A stretch of 64,000 nt of DNA from Sipunculus nudus (GCA_026874595.1 CM049316.1:74427176-74491175); one strand, 5' to 3'. Counted from the first letter of the stretch, positions 1-14,057 are shown. The notes: generated from the letters alone by a model not told the origin. Numbers and translations: made by a program.

Positions 1-3000
1 CTGAAGTGGGACAGTGTACTTGGTACGGAGCGCGAGTTCCGGTTCCGGTCGACTATGGACATGGCGCCTTCCGCTCGTATCGTTGCTTGGTTTACTACAA
101 AGACCTGGGAAGTCGTCAGTGACGCCCTGGATTTCACAATGGCAGAAACCTTCAAGAACAACGTGGGTATACTGACACTAATAACCATTTTTTTTTCCTT
201 TTCCGTTATATAATGATATATAGCAGTAAAAACAATTTACGTTTTATTAATAATATGTAACTGGATCTAGCTCTATTTGGTTTCTATTTACCTTTCTTTG
301 AATGAGTTATGATAAAAATTCTATTGGAAACCAAACATACTTAGCCCCTGTGGATCTCACTGTCATGAAGTAGCAAATGATATCTTTCTGTTGCAGGTCA
401 CGATGAATTTCAGTACAAACCAGACTCTGCCGAACAAACAGGTTGGCCTGACCGTGTCCGCGTCACCAAACTCCTTCGTCGGAGTGCTAGCTGTAGATAA
501 AAGTGTCTTGTTGCTAGGTGATGGACATGACGTCACAAAGAAAGAGGTATTACTAAATTCATTGATTATAATATGGAGGTAGTTTTAAGTGACTCTAGCG
601 CCATCAGTTTAACAGCGCACCCTAGTATTTATGTATTGAACTATTCCTTGTATTAATCCAAGTTTTTGTTGCTATACCAGAGCTTGCTTCCTATAATCCT
701 ATTTATTATTTTAGTTCATACATTACTTAAGGGGGCTGACTTCCTTTGTATCATTACAATGAGTGTCAACATGTTACTTTGGCCAGTTATAACTGAGACC
801 TTCCATAGTTTGCTGCGTATGATTGACGATCTGAGTCTTTTTTTCCGTGACAGGTTGAACAAGAACAGAATATGTACGACTCGAGCAGTCACTGGTATTA
901 CCGGGGGCTCATGTACGACCTACCTTGGTACTGGCCACGACGTACCGGTGGAGACGACACAACTAGGGTGTTTGAGGTGAGCGTCGTCAAACCGTTATCC
1001 TTTTCAGTTAAATCTCTGAACGCTTCAGGTATTTCCAGGGGGCGACATTTTCCCACCTAAAATCTTGAAAATAGAAAAATAAGCATTTAATACAGAGTCG
1101 GACTCTGCATCATGATGCATTTCAAATTTATTCCCGTGATTGAGGCATTCCAGTATAAATTTCAAATGTATCTACACTATATGAGGGGTGAAACCCCATT
1201 TCTTGCCCTCCTTTTCTCTAATCCGTTATCCACCCCTGGGTCTTCTTTTATAAAAAGTAAACCCCGTTAATTCGCATAAAACCACTGTAATTAAACAGGT
1301 GTACCATACTGTAAACATGTACTTCGTAAACTCAGTTCTTCAATACAGCCAGAGGAATGGACGTCAATGTAATTATATATATATATAAAAGGTCATTTTT
1401 TCGAGCGAGTAAAAGTGCTAATTTTTCAATTACCATTGGGGAAATAGGGGTTATTTGCACGTTTAAGTATACCCTAGTATCTGCCATATCGGGCGTTCGC
1501 TTTCCTGACAGGCTTAAATTCCCTGGCATGATTTAAATTTTCTTCCATGTTTTTGAATAACCTGGCGGAAGAAACTGTTCTCTGAAATAATCAATCAATT
1601 TTCTTCTCTCATTTTCATGCAGAATGCGGGACTGATTTTCTTCACAGACGGCTATGTTGAAAAATATGGTAAGTATTGGATTTTTTTCTGTATCAGTTGC
1701 AATGCCATGCTTTTATATATAGTTTGAAGAAGGAAATAAATCAGTAGTACTCGTTTAATCTCGTGTGAGCATAGTCCGTGTGTGTTTTTTATCTTTATTA
1801 TTTAAATATAAATAATAAAATTCAGTCATACACTTGATGAATTAAATTTGTAAAATATCTTTAACACCTACTAAATAATGGATCAATTCATGTTATATCT
1901 AAAATATATAATGACCTGTAATATGGGTTAGTAATATCCATAATGAATCAATTATTTTGATATGGTAAATTGTTTGATTTCATGAACGCATTAATGACAT
2001 ACATACTTATAACAGTACAACCCTGGCTGTTCGGTCCCCGCGCTGAGAGGGGAAGAATGGGCCCGGCCGGAGCCCCAGCTGGACCACGTGGAGAAGCTGG
2101 ACCGGCAGGACCTGCTGGACCCGCTGGGCCCACTGGATCTCGTGGGGCTCCAGGCGTCGCCCCTGATTTACAAAAGGCCACCCGAACAAGGACCTACTTC
2201 CCAGAAACGTGGCTGTGGACCGATGCTGTCGCCGGGTAAGTTTTGATACTTATTTTTATTCTGCCGTGTGTTTATTCCCAGAAACACAGTCCTTAGATTT
2301 GTGCAGAACTTAACCAGAAATTCCTGTAACGGCCCTATTCGTGGTACCTTTAGAAACCACATTAAGTGTCCAGTCTGTCTGAAAGTGGTTAAATAAGACC
2401 AGTTAATATAGAGCTCTACCAATCAGGATTTAATACTGGTAGACTGAAATTTCCTTTCCGCCTCTCCGTAGTGGCATTCAACCTAAGTTTCAAACGTTTG
2501 TTTCAATATTTATTTAAGTTGTATTTGAAGGTTATGTTTAAAATTGTTTTTGCAGACCCGACGGAAGAGTCTCCTTCAAAACCAAGAGCCCGGATACGAT
2601 GACGTCATGGGTTGCCACGGCATTCGCTATGCATCAGCAGGACGGCCTGGGTGTCAGCGACTCACCGGCCACGGTAATCAGATATACCGTAAAACCTCTC
2701 ATATACGTACAAAAGTATATCAGCAATTCATTTACATGATCAAAGAATCATGGTGTTTATATGGATTTATATGGATCTTCTGGGGACGACACTTGCCCGT
2801 TATATGTACCTTAAAGATAATATTTTTTTTTAAATTTTGAATGATAAAGGTAAAGGAAACCTTTTTCAAAGGCGAATTTCCTTTCAGCGTTTCTTGCATA
2901 GATCTAGTTTCAATAGACAAAACCCCCGAAAGTTAGCTGTCTTGACCCAAAAAAAAAATTATAGATCTTATTTTAGCTATATAAAGATATATGCTGATGA

Positions 3001-4312
3001 GACAGCAGAATAACAATAGTCATTAGAGATATGTTGGAAATACTGCGCTATCAAAAATAAAATAGGAAGAGCTGCTCATATCGTGTAAAGCTAATATATC
3101 TGTGACTTTGTATTCCCATTATTTTACACTATAACTTATCTTGTTTTACAGATCACAGTGTTTAAGCCATTTTTCATCACACTGAACCTTCCGTACTCCG
3201 TTATTCGCGGTGAGGAGTTTGTCCTTGAAACCCTGGTCTTCAACTACATGGACACAACACAGAGGGTAGGTACAACATCTTACTGCAATTTGAGGGTTTG
3301 GGCGTGGTCCAGAAATCATTGTCCTGCATTAAGCAACCATAATAGAGTTAAAAGGTAGAAAGAGACTCTAGCGACATTTATCGGAGACACGCGTAACACT
3401 TTTTCCTGTCTGCAGGTCCTTGTAACCCTGGAGAAGTCGATGTGGTTCGGAGTTCGTGTGGGTGGACGCAGCATGAAGTCTAACAAAGTGAGACAGCAGA
3501 CGGTCCAGCAGTGGATTGAAGTTCCAGCAGGAGAAGCCAAGGTCGTTTACTTCTGGATCGTTCCTCAGACACTCGGCAGGACGCCAATAGTCGTCATGGC
3601 ACAGACCTCCCAGGCCGCTGACAAACTCAAACGTATGCTGCTCGTCGAGGTAAGAAATACCGTAGAGCGCCTACTTTTATCCGAAAAGTTTTTATTTTAC
3701 AGTTGATATCTCTTTTGCCAGAGTGTATACAAATTCTAAACCAATTTCTCGTCATATAAGCCTGAATCATTATCGCCTATATCTGCTTATTAACTGAAGT
3801 ATCTGAAACAGTTTAAATGATTAGTGGAATTTATGTTTTTAACAATTGATATCTCATGCCCGATTTGTGCAAAAATTGTCGGTATAGACTGTCCGACGTC
3901 CTGTATTGCTCTTTTCTGCCTCCCTGTCTATTAAGTTTCTGAATACATCGATAAATACTGACGTTTGTCTTTCATTTGTTACCAATAGCCTGAAGGAGTG
4001 GAACAAGAGTACACAGATTCCTACTTCATCGACATGACCAACCCTCGGTTCAACGTCTTCTCGCGAGAACTAAACGTGACCTTCCCAAAAGTTATCGTAG
4101 ATGGATCAGAAAGAGTATCTGTGTCCGCTATAGGTAAGTTAAAATTTTGTCTTGGATTTCTCATATATAATTAACAAAGAATTTTAAGGACTAACTGATC
4201 TATGTTAATGTACTAAAGAACCCAATATGCTGTAATACACATAACAGATAAAAATGAATGTCCAGGTGAGAGAAGAATGTATTATGGACTTTTTAATGAA
4301 TATATCAATATA

Positions 4313-4365
<53 letters not shown>

Positions 4366-5115
4366 GGGCTTTTAATCAATATATTGATATATTGAGTCTT
4401 TTTAATCAGAATATCAAAGGCTTTTTAATCTCTATATTACGGGATTTTAATAAGTATATCATGGTCTTTTACTGAATATATTATGGACTTTTAATAAATA
4501 CATGTTCAGCTTTTATTATATTACGGGCTTTTAATCAATATTTAACGGGCTTTTAATCAATATATCACGGGATTTTAATGTATATTAAGGGTTTTTCTCA
4601 TATGAATAGAAAAAAAACCTATTAAATACATTTGAAAAAAATAGTATTCTTAACATTTGACACTTGGCTTATCTGATTTTTCAGGGGATATCTTGGGTCA
4701 GTCGTTGACCGGACTGGACCGTCTGATCCGGATGCCGTACGGATGTGGAGAACAAAACATGGTGGCCTTTGTACCCAACATCTTCGCGCTGCGTTATCTT
4801 AAAGCCACCGGCCAGGACAACCGGGTCATCAGGGAAAAGGCCTTGCTGCATATAGAGACAGGTATGCCCAGAACCATTATCTTGTACTGTATTTACTGTA
4901 ATATCTCGTACATCAGAATATGTTTGCTTATTATTCTTTCTTGTATTATATCAATTTTAGCAATCCTAAACGAAAAACAAATGTCTAGTGCTTTTATTAG
5001 AAGATATATGACACATAAGAAGAAAAATATAATCAAGTCAGGCCTGTTCGTTTATATTATTAGTTTATTAAAATAACAAATGTCTTTAAATATAGATAAC
5101 TATCATAGTTACGGT

Positions 5116-5168
<53 letters not shown>

Positions 5169-8100
5169 ATAGTATTTTTGGCTAAATTAAGTTCATATCT
5201 GACTGGCTTTTACATTACACGCAATAATGTTAAGTTTTTCTTATTTTTCCCATGTCTTCTATCTTACCATGCAGGCTATCAACGTGAACTGACCTACAAG
5301 CATTGGGATGGCTCTTACAGTGCTTTCGGTAACCGTGATCCTTCAGGAAGTCTCTGGTATGTATTAAAATACTTACGGTAAATTCACGTGAAGTGCTAAT
5401 CAACGCGCTCTGGTATTTATTCGGAATATTCTTTATTTAATTTTTTTTACACTTTGGCTAGAGTTTCATTTATTCCCTATTCATCTATAGCGGGGTATTA
5501 AAACCAAACAAAAATTGTCACATCATTTTCGAGATGAAATATATTCATGCATTATATATACCTAGGTTAATGCTATAAGATTTATGCGTTATTTTTTATT
5601 GGTTCCATTTTTCTTATAGTAATATTCTATCATCGAAATGTTAATACTTTGTAGATAATGTAATGAACATGAAGTAAGAATATACTTAGTGAACGAGTCA
5701 ATTGTACATTAAAAAGGATTTAACGATCAATGGTGATGGTCTCTGTTTGAAATTACTCCCTTTTTATTTTAGGTTGACGGCTTTTGTGCTTAAGTCGTTC
5801 ATGCAGGCCAAAGAGTTTACATATATTGATGACCGAGTGATTACACAAGCTCTGAACTGGATCATGAGGCAACAAAATACTAACGGGACATTCAACGAGC
5901 CCGGCAGAGTCCTCAGTTCGTACATGCAGGGCGGATCCGGAAAAGGCGTGTCCTTGGCTTCCTACGTCGTCATCGCTATGGCGGAAACCCCCGAGATGGT
6001 AGGCTTGTTTTATCCACATTTAGTAAAGACTAACACACAAGTATATATTGAACAAGCAGATTATTTTTAATGTTAAAGAAGTTTGGTATTTTTCTGCGGG
6101 AGGTTTTTTAGGAATTCGAGCGGATTGTAGCAAGATTGAAATGGCCACGATATGGTTGCTTGTTTATCTCTTGCATATTCTCGTATTAATTTTCCCAACC
6201 ACGCCACCTATATATCTATCGGTCTGATACACATCCTAAATTGAATAAAAACAGATCAAATTAGAACAATGATTTTCGTATATGTTCTCTAAACTACGAC
6301 GGCCATGTTTCTGGTTTTCTGGTGGAGTCCCTTGCCTATGTTTAGGCCTAATTTTACTTGAAGTGGTCCTGGGTTAACAGGCTCGGTGGGGCAGGGGCAA
6401 TACACAGGCCCGCAAATTTTTGACAAAACCAACCATCAGATGATTAAGAATAATTAATAAATATATAAGACACAAAACCTTAAGTCATTTTTAATTTTAA
6501 TTAATATAAGATTTATCATTCAATTATTTTATTTCAATTTCGTTTCTTCCCTCAGCTCAAACTAGTGAGGAGCGACTACAAAAAGGAAGACGGACTGAAC
6601 AGAGCGGTGTCCTACTTGGAGGGTCAGCTGAACTCGTATGCAAATAAGCCATACGCTCTTGCTATGATGACGTATGCACTTACACTGGTGAACAGTTCCC
6701 GGGCCGACGAGGCTCTTGCATTGCTGGATGGGCTTGCCATTGAGCAGGGTAGGTAATCGCTGGAGTGAGCAGTTTTATCTTGAATCTGAAACACCGTCTT
6801 TATATCCGCTTCTGAATGTAGACAACTGCAGGGAAGAGATACTTTTAAGGTTTCTTCAGTTACTATAAGTCTAGGTTTACCTCCGCCAGATTTGTACAGA
6901 TCTTGTGTTAATTTTGTAAAAGGTGAGGATTTCACCCACGAAAAATACAATCCAATTTTTTTTGATAATCTGGATTACCATCATATATTTTTCACTGAAA
7001 TGTTTCCTTCCCATTCTTACAATGGTTGTTTCATTTGACCTTGTTGAAATCCAGAGCCTTTGTTACAGAGCTAACCAACGAATCGAGTTGTTGATGCGTG
7101 ACAAACATTCCCTGTGTTGTTTTATAGTTTGATTAGCATTCTGGAGGAGGTTATGGGCTCTGACCACACTCTTCTTCAGTATTATTCGGAAGGTGCAGCA
7201 GATAATGTAACTTTCTTGTTTTGTGTTACTCGTGGGTCAGCTCTTTAAAAACAAACATAAATGCCTTGATTGGGAGTATTATTTATTTGACACTCCTTTT
7301 TTACACGTATATTTGATCCTTTTCTAGCGGATGAAGGTGTGAAGTATTGGTCTGTGGACCAGGAAAAGAAACCTGTAGGACCACGCCCCTACTTCTACAG
7401 GAACTACCGCGCCAAGGCATCGGATGTCGAACTCAACTCGTACGTGCTCTTGACGTACCTGCTCAAAAAGGAACTGGTAGAATCCATACCCGTCGCCAAG
7501 TGGCTGCTGTCTAAACGTAACTCACAGGGAGGGTTCTATTCCACACAGGTAAATACTCTAAACACTTTTTATTAATTTATATTGAGATATTATGTTCGTT
7601 TATTGAAACCACAAGATGCTGACTTTGGAATGGTAAAATTCAAAATGAAATTGCTGAATCATAGGACTATGCAAAAATATCTATTTTATTGGCGGAGCAA
7701 GTGAGGAGCTCTCTTGGTGCTGTATGTTTAATTAATGGATGATTACTTATTGTTTAAGTACTACTACTACTGATAATAATAATTATTAAAATTATAATTA
7801 TAAAACCTAAAATAATATTTTTTTCTACCATAGGACACGGTGATGGGAATGCAGGCGCTGTCATCATTAGCCGCAGCTTTCCCTCATCCAGATGATCAAG
7901 GACTCCATCTGACGTTCAGCTCAAATTTCCAGACATTCTCCCTCCAGCCAATCACCAACGACAACAATCTGATCCTTCAACAAGCTGATGTAAGACGAGC
8001 TACAAATAAACAATCTGCAAATTTTAATTTTAAAGAGGCCCGTTCCGAAATCTCACGTTTAGTAATAAAACTCCTTAAAATGGGCCAGAAAACACCAAGC

Positions 8101-10099
8101 CTGTCGCAAAAAAAGTATTCGCTTGTTTGTATCCATGTGTTTATAACATGTAGGGCGCCATGAAAATCCAAACACATTCAAAAAGAACATATGGATGTAC
8201 GACAGACGAACCAATATTGATCATTGTAATAATACCTCACCGGTTTTTGTCCTCTCATTTATGTATTAGTACTAAGTATATAAATCTTATACTTTTTTCC
8301 TTTACTTTCCTACTCTTCCCATTTCAGTTTGTTGGACGTGTTGGAGACATTCTTGTGCATGCTGTCGGAAGAGGAGTGGCTGTAATACAGGTAAGGCAAG
8401 AAAAGATTAAAATAATTTTATATTGCAAGCAGACGTATTTTGAAAAGAACTTTTCATACTGATATACTATTACATATATTGCTACATATAACCTTAAAAT
8501 CCCTAAAACGTCGTGAGAATATTATGTACTATGTATGTATTCAAGAATTTAATATAATTATTCCGATACTTTATAGTTTAAAAAATAAAAATTTTCAACA
8601 GCTTGAATTTTTTAACAACTAAAGGTTTTAAACCCCAATTTTATTGTATTTGTGTGAAAGTTATACATTTATAGGCCTACATGGAAGGATGTACGCTAAT
8701 CTGGATTAAGTGACATTGCTGGTACTGCCAGACCAACAACTGAACATGGTTACAACATAACCTGTCAGAGTTGTTAGCATTAGTGTATAAAACATTACAG
8801 GTTGCTGTGAAGTACAGTGTGATGGTATTAATTACAGGTGGCCGTGAAGTACAATGTGATGGAGGACGATATGAAACCTGATGTGGAAATGGTGGTTGAT
8901 ACCGAATACGACGATGATGACGTCATCAAATTCAACATCTGCAGCAAGTACGTACACATAGCTAGTGATGCGTTAACAGTCTTTATTTCTGCAGCCCTAA
9001 ATAACGTGGTACATTGTTATAATGAAATTAACGTATGTTAACGTATACACGTATGTTACTGTCAAATTTTTACTGCCTCATATAACTTTGTTGGTCGCTT
9101 GTTTGAGGAATCTTTCGGATTTAAAAATAGCAGAATTGTTTTACAAATTGACGTTATATACCCTCGAGAAAGTTCCGAATATATAGTATTATACGATGAC
9201 ATTACCCAGGCATCCCATCGGCCAGGGCTTATAGTCACATGAACTAAAAAGCCATACAAACAAAAAAAAACTTCTAAAAATCTTTCGCAGAGCGTGATTC
9301 AAATGAATGAACCCGAATTCTTCGTTTTTATTGTTATATAGGGACTTGCCTCAATCCCTTAAAGGTATCATAGGAAATTGACAACATTTTGAGTTACTTG
9401 CAAACATTTTTCAAGAACTGAAGCAGATATTTGTGTATTTTTTTTCTGAGAGTTTGTGTCACGAATTTTATCGTTATTCGGGATTGTTCAGCCTGTCAGA
9501 CATTTAGTCATACACCATTTTGTCAGTGACCATTGACATAAAGATAATAAAGATAACACACACAATTAGGGATTTTGATAGTTAACCAAATTAATTAACA
9601 CGTTGAGAGCAATTAAAAGGAGCGTTCCCTTACACGCGAATGTTAGTGGACACGCCGGATCATTTTAGTGACACTTTGCTAATTTTGCTTTATTTTACTC
9701 GACTGGTATATATTCTATAATAAAGTTTACGTTATTCTAAAATAAAGTTTACCACATTTTTAATGTAACCAGCACGCAAACTGATCAGCATATATTCTGA
9801 AAAAAACTGTAAAATGTAATCATCCAAACACTTGATTGTTCAGAGAGCTGAAAAATAGGTTGGAAGATAGTACAGAGTACGCGTTAGTACATAAAAAATG
9901 CTGTTACAGATGGAAGAAGAAGGAGGACAGTGGGATGATGGTTTCTGAAGTACAGATGTTGTCCGGATTCGGACAAACCGAAACCAATGACGAGATGTTT
10001 GACAGAATGAAAGATGAAGGAATCAAGAGAGTGGAGAACAAGGGCAACTCTGTCGTCTTCTATTATGATGAGGTTAGTATTAGAATAAGGACGATATTG

Positions 10100-10143
<44 letters not shown>

Positions 10144-11976
10144 TAACACAAATATAGAAAATGTATAAAAGCAAAAAATGTCCTGATAACCGGAGTTTGT
10201 GATTGCATTTATGTCAAAATTACCCTCAAAATGTTCAGATTTAATTTAGTCATGTCATCAATGAACCCTGAAGATAAGTTTGGTCATATCTGTTTATCAC
10301 GTTATTTCAATCAACAAAGATAAAACTAAAACCGTAATAATAATTTAATCGATAATTTTGTGTAATACTTCACGAAAACAGGATGCTATAATTATAGTTT
10401 TTCTAGATGGAACAGTTTTAAAGTTAATATTAATTTATGATAATTCTGAAATGACTGTAGGGACAAGTTAAACTGTGAAACATTCATATTAAATTCATAA
10501 TGATAATTGTAATTTAAATTTTCATTCTCCTTTTTAGCTGAAGGAAAATGCCACCTGTCTGAAGTTCTCTGCCAAGAAGAATGAGGCCATCAACAACGTG
10601 CAAAAGGCCAAGGTATCCACGTACCAGTATTACTCACCAGGTAAGGTGATATTTTATAAGAATAATAAAAATTTTAATACTCACCTTGATCGCCGCCACC
10701 TCGTGAATTAGTTGAAATCCTGATGTAAACGTTGAACTCTTGTGAAAGATAGATAAATTAAAAAAAAGCACTTCCAGATTACTCGAACTCTTTTATTATA
10801 CTCAGGAGTGTAAGGAAGATTCAAGCATCTGCTTGACGCAGATATAAAATGAAAAACGAGAACTGATTTTCCGAACAGACAGCAGATGGGGCTAATGATC
10901 AATGTTAGTTTTACCATATTTAATTTACTTTGAGAATCAGTAATGCACTAAAAGCTTTGTGTGTCGTTCAGGTCTTATATTTTTACATAGTGCGTGTATT
11001 ACAACAAGCACTGGAATGATTTAAAAATTCAGCATTAATTGGGACATAACAGATAACCTGTAATGGTATAATGAAACACTTTGTTCTACTTTGTACATTA
11101 TATATAATCGAAAGAGTTGTCTATCATTTCAGAATCTAAAACTACACGTATGTACTCACTGGATGAGAATGCTTCCAAGAAGGACGAATGTTCAGTATGC
11201 CCAATGTGCTGTCAAAACGGTAAGCGCATTATCCCTTCCGCAGATACCAGAAGCAATGATTTATTGTGTATTTATAGATTATAACCAGTAAATACGCCTA
11301 TATTTTAGAAGAGAGATACAGCGGTTCTTCTGAACAGGGACTAAGCCGGTCAAAATACATATGTGGTCCTCAGTGGTTAGACAAAAACGTGCATGCATGA
11401 CATCTACACGACTCCACCATTTTGCTTTTAAAACTCCAGATCCGTTTAACTTTTCTTCTGGGCTCGTCTCAGTTAAGAACACCAAGCAATGATAACATCA
11501 GTGTAATTGTTACCACCATCTATACCTGTTAATATTTACTATGCGCATTATATAGCCAGGGACCGTCCACAACAGAATCCAACAAAACGGGCTATTTTCA
11601 TCGAACAAATTGCGAAGTAATAATCTTATTCAAGACTCGGTGAAAATATACAAATGTTAATTTTATGTTAAAAAAAAGGCATGCACGCATTAAGAATAAA
11701 GTATCATACCGGCGCATAGCACAGTAATATTTACTTGATTTCTTCTATACCCCAGAACAAGAAGTAGTTGAGGACGTTGACGTGATGTTCGTGGCGGACA
11801 CTGATGCTATTGATGATGAGGAGGATGAGGACGAGAATGAGCTGATTATTAAAGTAAAGCCGTCTGAGAACGTCCAGCAGCCACCAATGACTGGCGAGAG
11901 TACCAGCAGTGCTGTAATGCTGTCTGTCAGCCCCCTGATGATCCTTACAGCAGTAGTGCAGTGGTTGCGTGTTTAA
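1..11976 (+). CDS. CD109-like thioester-containing protein, 3' 21 exons (5' end outside window)
   Basis: Alpha-2-macroglobulin/complement family member, closest in layout to CD109, a cell-surface covalent trap. In-phase GT/AG exons: 1-162, 397-546, 854-976, 1623-1668, 2016-2235, 2556-2673, 3152-3265, 3416-3649, 3989-4133, 4685-4861, 5275-5356, 5773-5998, 6556-6748, 7328-7548, 7834-7989, 8328-8390, 8838-8947, 9844-10072, 10538-10640, 11133-11219, 11756-11976; 1,059 codons plus TAA. Order: MG6-like part, bait position (exon 5, collagen-like), FPETWLW and SWVATAFAM signatures, thioester GCGEQN (4741-4758), alpha-barrel thioester domain (exons 10-15), receptor-binding-like domain (exons 17-19), Cys cluster (exon 20), acidic stretch, then a hydrophobic C-terminus after TSS that fits GPI attachment. 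The C3 catalytic His position is Ser. The signal peptide and MG1-5 must lie upstream of base 1. The family call is firm; CD109 rather than another TEP rests mainly on the GPI-like tail. Confidence 0.93.
2016..2235 (+). other. Exon 5 of the CD109-like gene: collagen-like tract at the bait-region position
   Basis: Read in the frame set by the exon 4 and exon 6 phases (phase 1 in, phase 2 out), this exon encodes about 12 Gly-X-Y triplets, mostly GPA, with one single-Ala interruption. They are followed directly by the family signature TYFPETWLW. Basic sites RAER (before the tract) and TRTR (after it) could be protease targets. In alpha-2-macroglobulin relatives this position is the protease bait region or, in complement, the anaphylatoxin. 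Splice sites AACAG/TACAA and CCGG/GTAAG are good, so the tract is part of the mRNA if the gene is spliced as read. Confidence 0.85.
4685..4861 (+). other. Exon 10: thioester motif of the CD109-like protein
   Basis: This exon encodes PYGCGEQNM, the canonical internal Cys-Gln thioester. Cys and Gln are both present, so the bond can form in principle. The residue that decides reactivity lies about 114 residues later in exon 12 (codon 5915-5917) and is Ser rather than His. Confidence 0.93.
8794..8862 (+). repeat. Tandem duplication of the exon 17 acceptor region
   Basis: A 32-nt unit holding ATTACAG and the first 25 coding bases of exon 17 occurs twice (8794-8825 and 8831-8862) with 29/32 identity and a 37-nt offset. 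The second copy is the one that keeps the reading frame. The first is a usable-looking acceptor whose use would shift the frame, since 37 is not a multiple of 3. Confidence 0.8.
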
Positions 11977-14057
11977 TGACAAACACCTCAGGGTATAGTA
12001 ACTTTATAAGGGCTGATATCACTAAATACGATGACGAAACCAGGCGGAGACATCTGCGGGAAAACAAGTAAACTACTCTAGTACCCGGCGTCTGAACGAT
12101 ACCGGATATAAATTATGGCTGCCAGGTAATTTTTACAGACAATGTCTTGACCCGGCCACTAAAAAAAAAGGCAAGCGATAAGTTTAGGCCCGTGGTCTGA
12201 TAAAGGAAATACGGTACATATGGGCTGCATGCCACAGAAAAATGTGCGTAATGTTTGAGCTAGGAAATAAAGCAGTTCACACGGCGGTGCTGCAAAATTA
12301 CAATGCAAAATTACAATTTTTAATCGGTGATATTACCAAAATTGTTTCTTTCGGCTCCATCGTATCTTGAATTTCTGCAGAAAAGACAAGGAAACCGACC
12401 TGTTTTGCGTGTGTATTGTCACATTATGTAATCAGTTTTCCATTCAGCGTCCTAGGATTACAACGCAGATTACGAGTTCTGCCGAACATTTGCGATTGGG
12501 AGAAAATAAACCGCGGGATTTCCGGTACCCGCCATCCCCCGCGCAAACAGCGCAAATCGATAAAAAATTGAAACTTGTAAATCGAGGTCTTAACACAAAG
12601 AATACAAATATTATATATTATATATATTATATTATTATTTTAAGGAAAACTATCGTTTCATGTCCACATTTTGTGTTCTCAGCCTAAACCCGATCGTCTC
12701 ATGACAGAAAGGTACGCAGTATGGTTCTGATAAAAATTGACTCTAGAGATCACGCTGAAAATAAGACAACAATATAGATATGTAACATTCTACTCCGGTG
12801 CTATTTTAGTTCCATTTGTATATTGTCTATTGTCGCTTTATCTTAGTATTATATTTTGTTTATAATTTGAATTAATAAATGATTATCTCTTTATAAAAGG
12901 GCATCCACAAAATTTTGAACCTTATCATGTATTATTATTATATGAATTTGCATTTATCATAAATTTCACCGTGCAGTGACAGTGTTCTGACATGGATTTA
13001 TTATTAAATTTGATTGATCATCTATAGCTGTTACCCGTGTTAAGAGTGGCAATTATAGGGCCGCTTATGTACAAGAGCATGTTTTCTCATATATAGAAAT
13101 ATCCGTGAAATATTTCAAAATAAAAAAAAGTATCGTGAAATAAATAAAATTTTTACGAGGTAGATTCTTTTGCCAAATGGTTATGGTTGGATGCCGTGTG
13201 TTGCATTAATGTATTTGATAAATATATATTTGTTGTAAATAAATATATTCATAATAATTTGTCGTGTGTTTGCTTGTCGATTACTGAACATATGAAGATG
13301 GATGACACAGCTTCAATGTTTAATGTTATTAAGGCATATTGCACCGAATCGGACACACAAGAGCACGGCTCAGTTTTTCGGGGTTTGGAGGCATCAAAAC
13401 TGCCATGCACCCGCAATGCACTTCTAAACACACCGGCGGCATCTATGCGTGCACTGTAGCTTTTAGTTAGTTGAGTATATAGTTAAGAGAGTAAGGTAGT
13501 CCGTAAGGTAAGTTGAATAAGAATTGTTTAAAGGCACAGTACATAAACATGGTTTTTTTTTGGTAAGGATTTCACGAAATAAGTTTTAATTGGTAAGCAT
13601 ACGCATGTGAAATATAAACATTATATTTCAAGATGTCTCCTTGGAATGTACCAAATTTCATGTTGAAATTTGACAGTTTCGACATTTAGTCTCTGCCGAC
13701 CCACTAAAAGTTGCATTCATATCAGCCTAGATACCTTCATTTTAATTAAGAAACTGACCAAAAAAACCTTTTTACAGGACACACGTATTAAAGGAATCGA
13801 AGGAACATGTACTGTTCATGCAGCTGTGTTAAAATTTGTTAAATTGTTAAAATATAATAAACGTTCCACATTATGTGACATAAAATACCATTCCCCCGCC
13901 CTTCCTCTCTCTCCCTCTCGAACTGCGATAAATTGTGCGCACTGTTCTCACCAGTGAGATGAAGTTTAACATCTATCCGCGTTTTGTTTAAAACAAAAAA
14001 GTTTGCACCCCCTTTTTAAATTACCAAGGAATTAAAATTCACAGATCCAAATTGTCT
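11977..14057. other. 3' UTR and intergenic DNA, no gene recognised
   Basis: The first several hundred bases are probably the 3' UTR of the CD109-like gene. The rest is AT-rich. Short open frames at 12367-12687, 13187-13459 and 13670-13957 lack splice context or a known motif and are treated as chance. Confidence 0.6.
12266..12271 (+). promoter_or_regulatory. Candidate poly(A) signal of the CD109-like gene
   Basis: AATAAA lies 290 nt after the stop codon. A second AATAAA lies at 12874-12879. Both sit in AT-rich DNA, so the choice is uncertain. Confidence 0.4.

Noticed and set aside
1948-2189. Minus-strand frames across exon 5 that also look collagen-like
   Set aside because: They are the reverse complement of a Gly/Pro/Ala repeat, which gives similar codons on both strands. 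The plus strand fits the exon phases and runs into the TEP signature.
12367-13459. ORFs downstream of the CD109-like gene
   Set aside because: They contain runs of low-complexity residues and have no splice context or recognisable motif; they fit chance frames in UTR and intergenic DNA.
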